This document shows, piece after piece, positions 26,309 through 33,625 of a stretch of DNA of 64,000 nt. The notes beneath the pieces were generated by a model. It was not told where the DNA came from. It saw only the letters and a list, made by a program, of their open reading frames with translations, and made no database searches. Source of the stretch: Acidobacteriaceae bacterium (GTDB lineage Bacteria; Acidobacteriota; Terriglobia; Terriglobales; Acidobacteriaceae); assembly GCA_028283655.1 (NCBI GenBank), contig JAPWKE010000003.1:1116001-1180000 (forward strand). The letters are read 5' to 3'. A program made the translations under genes and the position numbers. The stretch's first letter is position 1. Each line of letters starts with the position of its first letter.

Positions 26309-27706
26309 TTAGCCTCGCTCCTCAACCCGCATCATCATCGGAAAGCGTGGCCTCAGCGTAATCTTCGCCTGCGCCTCGACGGGGAAGCGCGGCACGAACT
26401 CCAGCCGCCGCCGCTGAAGCAGCGTTGCCAGCGACAAGACGCCTTCCATCCACGCAAAGTTCTCGCCGATGCACTGCCGCCTGCCGCCGCCAAAAGGGAA
26501 GTACACAAACCTTGGTCGGCTTGCCTTCGCTTCGGCCGTATGACGCTCCGGACGAAACTCCAGCGGGGCCTCCCAGAACTCTTCCGAGCGGTGCATCACG
26601 TACTGGCTGAAGAAGAAGTGCGCTCCTGCCGGAATCCGATACGGCCCAAGCTGCACCGGCTTCGTCGAACGTCGCCCCATTGCCCAGGCAGGCGGATAAA
26701 GCCGCATCGACTCTGCAAAGACCTGCTCCGTGTACGGGAGTCGCTCGTAGTCTGACAATGTTGCGTTCCGATCTCCCAGAGCGCCGTCAATCTCCGCTTC
26801 CATGCGCGTCCGTGCCTCAGGATTCTCGCTCAGCAGATAGAGCGTCCAGGTCAGGGCATTCGCCACCGTCTCATAGCCGGCAAGGAAGATCGTGAGCGTC
26901 TCATCGCGCAACTGCTCATCGCTCATGCCCGTTCCATCGCCTTCATCGCGCGAAGCCACCAGCATCGAAAGCAGGTCGTGCCGCTGCTCCAGCTCTTCGC
27001 GGCTCAGGCTCCTGCGGCTGGCGATCATAGACTCCACAATGCGATTCAAACGCTGCCGCGAGCGGCGAAAACGAGACAGGTACGGCAGCGGCCAGTGCAG
27101 ATAGCTCTCCAGCTTCGGCAGCGCAACCAACAGGTTGTAAATCTCCATGATGGAGTTCACCTCATCGGCCACGCTGAGTACTTCAGGAGTTACTTCCGTA
27201 TCGAACAGTGTCCGAGCAATGATCTTCAGACTCAGCCGCATCATCTCAGCGTTAGCGTCGATCTCTGCCCCCGGCTGCCAGCCCTCACGCGTCTCACGCG
27301 CGTTCGCAACAATCTCGTCAGCGTATCCGACAATGCGCTGGCGATGGAACGCCGGAGCCGCAATGCGACGTTGCCGCATATGGATCGGGTCATCGCTAGT
27401 GATTAAACCCTCGCCCAGCAGAATCTTCATCCGCTTCAGCGTCCGCTCTTTAATGAACGAGGGAGCCTGATCCACAAGAATCTGTTGGATCCACTCCGGT
27501 TCGTTGACGAAGACGATCAGGTTGCCGAAAAAGCGATACTGCGCGATTGGGCCAAAGGTCTTATGCAGATGCTCAAAGAGAGGAATGGGCTTTCCAAAGC
27601 GCACCCACGCGCGCCGCGCGTACAGGTACAAAGATTGCCGAAGCCCAGGCGGAAGAAAGTACTCGCCCTCCTGTCGCGCCTCTACGTAATCGCTCTTGTT
27701 TGCCAT
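26309..27706 (-). CDS. Cytochrome P450
   Basis: A haem-thiolate monooxygenase of 465 residues. Features in order are the I-helix oxygen-binding motif AGYETVANAL (about 277-286), the K-helix ExxR in ESMRL (about 331-334), the PERH meander, and the haem loop FPFGGGRRQCIGE with ligand Cys412. There is no N-terminal membrane anchor, so it should be soluble. The pattern resembles soluble class E P450s related to CYP4/CYP102 haem domains, suggesting fatty-acid or terpenoid substrates, but no substrate or redox partner gene is visible nearby. It starts 7 bp after tmk and ends 39 bp before holB. Confidence 0.95.
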   Translation of the reverse strand: MANKSDYVEARQEGEYFLPPGLRQSLYLYARRAWVRFGKPIPLFEHLHKTFGPIAQYRFFGNLIVFVNEPEWIQQILVDQAPSFIKERTLKRMKILLGEGLITSDDPIHMRQRRIAAPAFHRQRIVGYADEIVANARETREGWQPGAEIDANAEMMRLSLKIIARTLFDTEVTPEVLSVADEVNSIMEIYNLLVALPKLESYLHWPLPYLSRFRRSRQRLNRIVESMIASRRSLSREELEQRHDLLSMLVASRDEGDGTGMSDEQLRDETLTIFLAGYETVANALTWTLYLLSENPEARTRMEAEIDGALGDRNATLSDYERLPYTEQVFAESMRLYPPAWAMGRRSTKPVQLGPYRIPAGAHFFFSQYVMHRSEEFWEAPLEFRPERHTAEAKASRPRFVYFPFGGGRRQCIGENFAWMEGVLSLATLLQRRRLEFVPRFPVEAQAKITLRPRFPMMMRVEERG

Positions 27707-27713
27707 AGCGTTG

Positions 27714-28385
27714 TTACTTCGATGCGGCTAGCCTCTGCTGCGTCTCTGCAAGGATTTTCGCCGCAATAAACTCAATCGAAGCTTCATCGCGTACGGCAAA
27801 CACTCGCTGTGGTTCGCGTGCCGCAATCGTTTCATACTGACCGTAAACGCGGCGATAGAACGGCTCGCCTTCGCGTTCGAAGCGGCCTTCATCTTCGCCC
27901 TTCAGGCGAGAGTTGCGTTCGTTCCGGCGTCGTGCCCGCGCCAGGGACGCATCCAGAGGTGGCAGCAAAAGGATCGTCAACGACGGCCAGACGTCTCCGC
28001 AAACGGCCGCGTGCATCGCCAGCACCTTTTCTGCGCCAAGCTCGCGCCCTGCTCCCTGGTAAGCCTCCGAAGAGTCCGTATACCGATCGCAAAGGATCAC
28101 CGATCCTTCCGCCAACGCAGGCAAAATCACCTGCTGCAGGCTTTGCGCACGGTCGGCAAACATTAATGCCATCTCGGCAAGCGGAGCAATGCCGCCGAAC
28201 TCGGCATCACTGCGGGTGCTGACCAGCACCTCGCGAATACGGTCTCCCAGCGGCGTACCGCCCGGCTGGCGAGTCGTGACAACATGACGGCCAGCGGCCT
28301 CTAGCGCAGCCTGCAAACGGCGAAGTTGCGTCGTTTTGCCGGAACCATCCAGGCCTTCAAATGTGACAAAAAATCCCTTGGGCAT
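27714..28385 (-). CDS. tmk: Thymidylate kinase
   Basis: Phosphorylates dTMP to dTDP. The 223-residue protein has the P-loop FEGLDGSGKTTQ (about 8-19), RQPGGTPLGDRIRE as the substrate loop, and DRYTDSSEAYQGAGR. The lid RRRNERNSRLKGEDEGRFE is basic, as in type II-like enzymes. ATG 28385 is the natural start. It heads a compact minus-strand run with the P450 and holB genes. Confidence 0.95.
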   Translation of the reverse strand: MPKGFFVTFEGLDGSGKTTQLRRLQAALEAAGRHVVTTRQPGGTPLGDRIREVLVSTRSDAEFGGIAPLAEMALMFADRAQSLQQVILPALAEGSVILCDRYTDSSEAYQGAGRELGAEKVLAMHAAVCGDVWPSLTILLLPPLDASLARARRRNERNSRLKGEDEGRFEREGEPFYRRVYGQYETIAAREPQRVFAVRDEASIEFIAAKILAETQQRLAASK

Positions 28386-28487
28386 CGCACCGAGTCTACT
28401 TCACGCGAGCAATCAGCATCCTACAAACTGACGTGAGGCGCTCCGCCGCAAGAACGATCGCAACGGTCCAGCCAAAGGGAGGAAACA

Positions 28488-28646
28488 ATGATTACGTTCT
28501 TACTGCTTGGTTTCTTTTTTGTTCTGGCAATCGGTTTTGCCATCGTGGCCTATACCGCCAATAACCGCCGCCGCGCCGGGATGAAGGGAACTCCGAACAC
28601 GCCGCCAACAGGGCACAACGGAGAACCCGCCAACATGATTCGTTAG
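28488..28646 (+). CDS. Small single-pass membrane protein, 52 residues
   Basis: ATG 28488 follows a strong ribosome site (AAAGGGAGGAAACA). The first ~24 residues are a hydrophobic helix (MITFLLLGFFFVLAIGFAIV), then AYTANNRRRAGMKG and a short Pro/Asn-rich cytoplasmic or periplasmic tail ending NMIR. The basic RRR after the helix predicts the tail is inside. Its stop overlaps the end of lpxD by 4 bp on the other strand. There is no known family I can name. It is a good candidate for a real small membrane protein. Confidence 0.7.
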   Translation: MITFLLLGFFFVLAIGFAIVAYTANNRRRAGMKGTPNTPPTGHNGEPANMIR

Positions 28647-29656
28647 CTGGACTTCGTCGGCTCCGCTTTCGATTTCAGCTTTCGCAACAACTCTGGAAGC
28701 CGGTTGACGGCTGCAACGGTTCGCAGCCAGGCGCGGTTGTCCATCGCGGGATATCCGCTGACAACCGCGCCTGGCGCAACATCCCCGGGGATTCCCGTTT
28801 GCGCCGTGGCAATGGCTCCATCGCCAACGGTGAGATGTCCTGCCACGCCCACCTGGCCAGCAAGAATCACGTTTTTCCCTACGGTTGTCGACCCGGCAAG
28901 TCCGACCTGAGCACAGAGCAAGGTATTTTCGCCCACTGTCGAGCCATGTCCGACCTGCACGAGGTTGTCGATCTTCGCTCCGGATTTGATGCGCGTTTCA
29001 CCAATACTTGCTCGATCGATGCAGGCGTTCGCCTGAACCTCAACTCGGTCTTCGAGCACCGCAGGGCCGCTTTGCAAAATCTTTCTCCAGCCTTCGGTGG
29101 TCTTGGCAAAGCCAAAGCCGTCGGCCCCGATGATAGCTCCGTTCTGCAGAACGACATCGTCGCCCAGCGTGCAACTCTCACGCACGACAGCATGAGCATG
29201 GGCAAAGAACCTGTCTCCCACTCGGACGCCTGGGTAGAGAACGACGTGAGGCAAAATCACCGCATCGTCACCCACCACGCAATGTTCCCCAATCACCACA
29301 TACGCCCCCAGATGCGCTCGAGCACCGACCGTAGCTGTGGGGTGAACCACGGCCGTCGGGTGCACGCTCTCGGCGTACATCGGCGCTGGTGCAAAAAGCT
29401 CAATGGCTCGTGCAAAGGCGAGGTATGGGTTGGCAATCCTTAGCGTAGGTGCTTCGGTGGAAGGGAATCCAGGCTCCACCACAATCGCGCCTGCGGCAGT
29501 CGTGCGGGCCAGCGCGGCGTACTTGGGGTTGGCGACAAACGTCAGTTCCGCCACCCCGGCGGCCTCAATACCTGCCACACCGGAAATCTCCCGCTCGCCC
29601 GCCTCGGCCGGGACAAGTTCCGCTCCTAACGCTTCTGCCAGTTCCACCAGTTTCAT
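28643..29656 (-). CDS. lpxD: UDP-3-O-acylglucosamine N-acyltransferase
   Basis: Third step of lipid A synthesis: adds the N-linked acyl chain to UDP-3-O-acylglucosamine. The 337-residue protein has the N-terminal uridine-binding part (TLRIANPYLAFARAIELFAP), followed by hexapeptide repeats of a left-handed beta helix (VHPTAVVHPTATVGARAHLGAYVVIGEHCVVGDDAVI). The conserved catalytic area NGAIIGADGFGFA and IDRASIGETRI are present, and the His in QVGHGST is kept. The C-terminal helix is long. It begins 18 bp after the hypothetical gene upstream, suggesting a two-gene operon. Confidence 0.95.
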   Translation of the reverse strand: MKLVELAEALGAELVPAEAGEREISGVAGIEAAGVAELTFVANPKYAALARTTAAGAIVVEPGFPSTEAPTLRIANPYLAFARAIELFAPAPMYAESVHPTAVVHPTATVGARAHLGAYVVIGEHCVVGDDAVILPHVVLYPGVRVGDRFFAHAHAVVRESCTLGDDVVLQNGAIIGADGFGFAKTTEGWRKILQSGPAVLEDRVEVQANACIDRASIGETRIKSGAKIDNLVQVGHGSTVGENTLLCAQVGLAGSTTVGKNVILAGQVGVAGHLTVGDGAIATAQTGIPGDVAPGAVVSGYPAMDNRAWLRTVAAVNRLPELLRKLKSKAEPTKSS

Positions 29657-29674
29657 GGAGGCGATTTTATCGCC

Positions 29675-30190
29675 TTACTCCTCGAAAAGCCCCGGCTGCT
29701 CCTCCGGTGGCAGCTTGCGAGACGTCGGTTTGGCGAGTTTGACCCCGGCAGACACCCACCCGAGCACATCCATCGCGAGCAATTGATGGCGAGGCACAAA
29801 ATACCTCACCACATTCCCTCGGAGTTCTGGAGGCGTAATCGTGACCCCACCATCGGCCACAATCGAATCCAGCGAGCCAAGATCAAACTCTGTCAAACCT
29901 TCAAGCGGATCCGCATTTTTCAGACCTAATCGGATCCACAGACCGCTCGTCCGTGGCCGGGTCTGAAAACTCCGTCGTCCCATTCGCTCCGGTTCAACGG
30001 GATCGTCAAGATTGAAATCCTTCACATAAGCAATCGACCCTATCGTGCTGACAGCAAGCGATCTAACTCGCCCGTCCACCTCCATCAGCTGAACGATTCC
30101 ATCGCTGACAAAGCCGCTGGCTGGCAGGTATCCCCACCACAACTCGCCGTTTAGTGAGCGCACAATCGCTTTTTTCTGTCTGGAGGCCAC
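29675..30190 (-). CDS. Conserved hypothetical protein
   Basis: 171 residues with no signal peptide or membrane helix. It is mostly short beta strands (AIVRSLNGELWWGYLP, DGIVQLMEVDGRVRSLAVSTIGSIAYVKDF), a form seen in small barrel or PilZ-like folds, but I find no PilZ RxxxR signature. The middle contains RRSFQTRPRTSGLWIRLGLK and the end is acidic (PPEEQPGLFEE). It is probably cytoplasmic and transcribed with lpxD, 18 bp downstream. Function unknown. Confidence 0.7.
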   Translation of the reverse strand: MASRQKKAIVRSLNGELWWGYLPASGFVSDGIVQLMEVDGRVRSLAVSTIGSIAYVKDFNLDDPVEPERMGRRSFQTRPRTSGLWIRLGLKNADPLEGLTEFDLGSLDSIVADGGVTITPPELRGNVVRYFVPRHQLLAMDVLGWVSAGVKLAKPTSRKLPPEEQPGLFEE

Positions 30191-30292
30191 GGACGAATTT
30201 TGTCATGCCCTGCGACGAAACCGCTAAATATGTAGCCAAAATAGTGCAAATCGCGTATAGTCTCTAGGTGCGTGCCGTATAGTATCACTTTT

Positions 30293-30317
30293 TAAGTCGT
30301 TTCTTTTTAGCGACTTA
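30293..30317. promoter_or_regulatory. Hairpin upstream of the nucleotidyltransferase gene
   Basis: TAAGTCG and CGACTTA form a perfect 7-bp stem around an 11-nt, T-rich loop. It lies 54 bp before the start at 30371. There is no T run after the stem in the forward direction. The 180-bp gap 30191-30370 also contains repeats of GTATAG (about 30254 and 30276) of unknown meaning. Confidence 0.3.
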
Positions 30318-30370
30318 GCACGGCCCTCAGAACCATCAGCCGCAACGGAAAGAGTCCTGATCCGAAAGAT

Positions 30371-32116
30371 ATGGCCGATTACATCTACCTGCTGGCAAAC
30401 CGCCTGACTCCTGCACAATTCGCTGCCTTGAACGTCGTTCGCGAGGTTGCGCGGACGCGTGCAAACACTGTTTTTCTTGTCGGGGGCACCGTCCGCGATC
30501 TGACCGCAGGCTTCTCCATTCGCGATCTGGACTTCGCTGTCCAGGGCAATGCGCTCAAGCTGAAGAAGGACTTCCAGAAAGCCGGTTTCACCCTGACCGG
30601 CGAGCATGAACTCACCCAGAGTCTTTTCTTTTCGGCTCCGGGCGGAGTACGTCTGGAAGTGGGTTCCACGCTCTCCGTGAGCTACCCCAAACCCGGCAAG
30701 CCGGTCTACAAGCCGGCAGCCATCCTCGATGACCTCCGTCGTCGCGACTTTACGGCGAACGCCATGGCGATCTCGCTGAACGAGGGCTCTTACGGGCTCC
30801 TGATGGATCCGCTCAACGGCGTTGCAGACATCGAAAACATGGAGCTCCGCCTTGTTTCGAACTACGGCTTCATCGAAGATCCCGTTCGCATGATCCGCGC
30901 CGCTCGTCTTTCGGGCCGCCTTGGCTGGCACCTGGAAGAGAAGACCCAGCAGCGCTACGAAACCGGCAAGGAAGAGAACTACATCGCAGCTCTGTCGCCC
31001 TGGCTGGCTGGCTACGAAACCGAAGAGATCGTCCACGAGGAAGATCCTGTCCGCATTCTGCGCCGCCTTGAGGCAGATGGTTGGATGAAGGTTTTGGCTC
31101 TGAACTGGACCGCCGCCAAGGTGAACGAAGTAGAGCTCAACAAGCTCCGCGACATCCTTGGCCAGCTGCAGGTTGCAGGCATTTTCCCTGACCCGTCTGC
31201 CGCATACTTCCCACTGCTGACGGCGAAACTCACCGCGAAGGAAGCAGACGCGATCAAGAAGTCGTTTGCCCGCACCGGTTTTGCCGACCAGATTGACGCG
31301 TTGGAAAATGAAGCCAAGGCGTTCGGTGTGGAGTTCTCCGGTAAGGCCGCAGCGGTTCCGTCCGCAGCCTGGAAGATGCTCTATGCCGCAGTTCCAGAAC
31401 ACCTTCTGGCTCTGGCCTACGGCTCAAAGTCTGCCCCTGTTCAAGCCCGTTTCAAGGCCTTCTTCAGCGACTGGCCAGCCGCAAAGAGTCGCATCCCCTA
31501 CGCAACCATGCAGGAGATGCGCATCACGCCTGACCTTCCCGCTTACGCGGAGCTCATGGACAAGCTCTTCTTTGCCATCATGGACGCTCAGCTTGAGACC
31601 CCTGAAGCTATCAAGGCGTTCCTTGAGCCGTACTCGCCGCCCGCGCCTCCTCCGGTCAACCTTCGCCGCCGCCCTGTAAAGCGCGAGACGAAGCCCTCCA
31701 AGAAGAAGGCCAGTCGGGTTGTAGTCGCGGTTGCAGAGTCTGATCAGGATGCAACGGAAGAGTCCTTGGCTCCTGAAGCGGCTGCTTCAGAAACTTCTAA
31801 GCCGACCAAGGCTGCTGCTAAGCCGGAGAAGGCTCCAGCAAAGGTTGCTGCCGTTGCCAAGAAGGTTGCGGCTCCGGCCAAGGTAGTGGCTCCAGCCAAA
31901 CCTGCCGCCAAGCAGCCCGTTGTTCCTACGAAAAAAGCTGCGGTTCCTGCGGCAAAGAAGCCTGTCGCGAAGAAGGTGGCAGCTCCAGCCAAGAAAGCTC
32001 CGGCAACAGTCGTCAAAGCTGCGGCGAAGCCCGTAGCCAAGAAGGCGGCCCCTGCAAAGCCGGTGGCGAAGAAGGCTCCCGTAAAGGCAGCAAAGAAAGT
32101 CGCCAAGAAGCGTTAG
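30371..32116 (+). CDS. Poly(A) polymerase / CCA-adding type nucleotidyltransferase with histone-H1-like tail
   Basis: A class II nucleotidyltransferase. Residues about 36-58 have VFLVGGTVRDLTAGFSIRDLDFAV, with the GGxVRD motif and DxD metal ligands. DDLRRRDFTANAMA and EDPVRMIRAARLSGRLG follow, as in poly(A) polymerase and tRNA CCA enzymes; sequence alone does not separate the two. The core ends near residue 430. The last ~152 residues are a low-complexity Ala/Lys/Pro tail (KKVAAPAK-like repeats) resembling histone H1 or AlgP. This should add strong nucleic-acid binding. It is followed by a long terminator. Confidence 0.88.
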   Translation: MADYIYLLANRLTPAQFAALNVVREVARTRANTVFLVGGTVRDLTAGFSIRDLDFAVQGNALKLKKDFQKAGFTLTGEHELTQSLFFSAPGGVRLEVGSTLSVSYPKPGKPVYKPAAILDDLRRRDFTANAMAISLNEGSYGLLMDPLNGVADIENMELRLVSNYGFIEDPVRMIRAARLSGRLGWHLEEKTQQRYETGKEENYIAALSPWLAGYETEEIVHEEDPVRILRRLEADGWMKVLALNWTAAKVNEVELNKLRDILGQLQVAGIFPDPSAAYFPLLTAKLTAKEADAIKKSFARTGFADQIDALENEAKAFGVEFSGKAAAVPSAAWKMLYAAVPEHLLALAYGSKSAPVQARFKAFFSDWPAAKSRIPYATMQEMRITPDLPAYAELMDKLFFAIMDAQLETPEAIKAFLEPYSPPAPPPVNLRRRPVKRETKPSKKKASRVVVAVAESDQDATEESLAPEAAASETSKPTKAAAKPEKAPAKVAAVAKKVAAPAKVVAPAKPAAKQPVVPTKKAAVPAAKKPVAKKVAAPAKKAPATVVKAAAKPVAKKAAPAKPVAKKAPVKAAKKVAKKR

Positions 32117-32131
32117 TGACTCGATAAACAA

Positions 32132-32165
32132 AGAAATGGCGACCACTTCGGTGGTCGCCATTTCT
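32132..32165. terminator. Bidirectional terminator
   Basis: Perfect 15-bp arms (AGAAATGGCGACCAC and its complement) are closed by a TTCG tetraloop, with A-rich sequence before and T-rich after. It sits between the convergent nucleotidyltransferase gene (stop at 32116) and the response-regulator gene (stop at 32183). Confidence 0.9.
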
Positions 32166-32182
32166 GTTTGTGGTCCGGAAAA

Positions 32183-33625
32183 CTAATCGCGCCCGCGCTT
32201 CTTCACTTCGATGCTGAGCCGCTTGATCTTCTGGTTCAACGTGGAGAGAGGAATCCGGAAGTACTCCGCGGCCTCCGTCTGGTTCCAGTTGCAGCGTTCC
32301 AGGCGGTCTGCAATGATGCGACGTTCGATATCTTCCATCACATCGAAGAGGGAAGCATCCGTACGCTGCTCGAGCATCGCTGTGGAGTAAGTCGTGCCTC
32401 GCAACTGGCCTGGCAGCAGGTCCGCTCCAATCGACGGGCCCGTTGCAAGAACAACGCTACGCTCCATGGCGTTCTCCAACTCGCGCACGTTGCCCGGCCA
32501 GTCATAGTCCATCATCACACGCAGCGCATCCGCGGTCAGGTCCGGTGTATCGAAGCCATTTTCGTTCGCATAAAACTTCAGATAGTGGTTCGCCAGCAGC
32601 GGGATATCGACCTTACGGCTGCGCAGCGGTGGAAGCTCCAGCGAAATCACGTTCAATCGATAGAACAAATCTTCGCGGAAGCGGCCTTCCTTCACCGCTT
32701 GCATTAGCGGTACGTTTGTCGCTGCAAGGATGCGCACGTCGACCTGCATCTCCTGCGTTCCACCCAGACGCATAAAGCGGCGGTCCTGTAGAACACGGAG
32801 GATCTTCGCCTGCATATCCATTGTCATGGTGCCGATTTCATCCAGGAATAGCGTCCCCTGATCGGCTACTTCGAAGAGCCCCTTCTTCGAAGCTACGGCC
32901 GAAGTAAAGGCTCCGCGTTCGTGTCCAAAGAGGGTGGATTCGAGCAGATCGCTGGGAACAGCACCTGTATTGACGGGGATGAACGGCTTGTCGCGACGCG
33001 GCGAGTTCGAGTGAATCGCGCGTGCGATCAACTCCTTGCCCGTACCGCTTTCTCCTTGAATCAGCACCGTGGAGCGGGAGGGAGCGACCTGAGAAACCGT
33101 ATCGAAGAGCTGCTGCATCACCTCGCTCTTGCCGACGATGTTGTCAAAGCTCGACCGCTGGCGGAGCGTGCGTTTGAGCTGCACAACCTCCTGCTCTGCC
33201 TGATGGCGGCCAATCGCTGTGCGAATGTCGGCGAGCAGCTTCTCGTTGTCCCACGGCTTCTGGATGAAGTTTGCCGCGCCAGCGTTCATTGCATCGACGA
33301 CGTTGCCCACCGTGCCGTACGCCGTGATCATGATGATTGGCAGCTCCGGGACAAGGGACTTGATGCGCGGCAGCAAGTCGATGCCGCTTTCTCCTGGCAA
33401 GGACAGGTCAAGCAGAAGCAGATCAAAAGCATGACGGGTGAGCAGATCGAGGCCGCTGGGGCCATCGGCTGCCATCTCCACCGAGAAGCCTTCCAGGCCC
33501 AGCAGTGTGTCCAAAGAGTCGCGGATACCGGCTTCGTCGTCGATGATCAGAATGCGTTGCTGCTTATTGCTGGAACCAGAGGAGCGGCCAGTTTCACGCG
33601 CTGTAGGCGTTGCGCTGCTATACAT
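32183..33625 (-). CDS. Sigma-54-type (NtrC family) response regulator
   Basis: 480 residues: receiver domain (about 24-140, acidic DD 29-30, phosphoacceptor Asp73, K in FIQKPW), AAA+ domain (Walker A GESGTGKE at 191-198, Walker B LFLDEIG, arginine-finger area), and a C-terminal Fis-type helix-turn-helix (NWNQTEAAEYFRIPLSTLNQKIKRL). The loop that contacts sigma-54, normally GAFTGA, reads GAFTSA (residues 238-243). The start overlaps the sensor kinase by 8 bp, so the two form a two-component pair. No obvious target promoter is visible in the window. Confidence 0.93.
   Translation of the reverse strand: MYSSATPTARETGRSSGSSNKQQRILIIDDEAGIRDSLDTLLGLEGFSVEMAADGPSGLDLLTRHAFDLLLLDLSLPGESGIDLLPRIKSLVPELPIIMITAYGTVGNVVDAMNAGAANFIQKPWDNEKLLADIRTAIGRHQAEQEVVQLKRTLRQRSSFDNIVGKSEVMQQLFDTVSQVAPSRSTVLIQGESGTGKELIARAIHSNSPRRDKPFIPVNTGAVPSDLLESTLFGHERGAFTSAVASKKGLFEVADQGTLFLDEIGTMTMDMQAKILRVLQDRRFMRLGGTQEMQVDVRILAATNVPLMQAVKEGRFREDLFYRLNVISLELPPLRSRKVDIPLLANHYLKFYANENGFDTPDLTADALRVMMDYDWPGNVRELENAMERSVVLATGPSIGADLLPGQLRGTTYSTAMLEQRTDASLFDVMEDIERRIIADRLERCNWNQTEAAEYFRIPLSTLNQKIKRLSIEVKKRGRD

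Noticed and set aside
30224-31402. A 392-codon open frame antisense to the nucleotidyltransferase gene
   Set aside because: It is a shadow of the sense gene; the protein has no recognisable fold and no ribosome site.
31787-32161. Open frames antisense to the Ala/Lys tail, one made of Ala/Thr/Phe-rich repeats
   Set aside because: They are reverse complements of the AKK repeats and mirror the low complexity of the sense strand.
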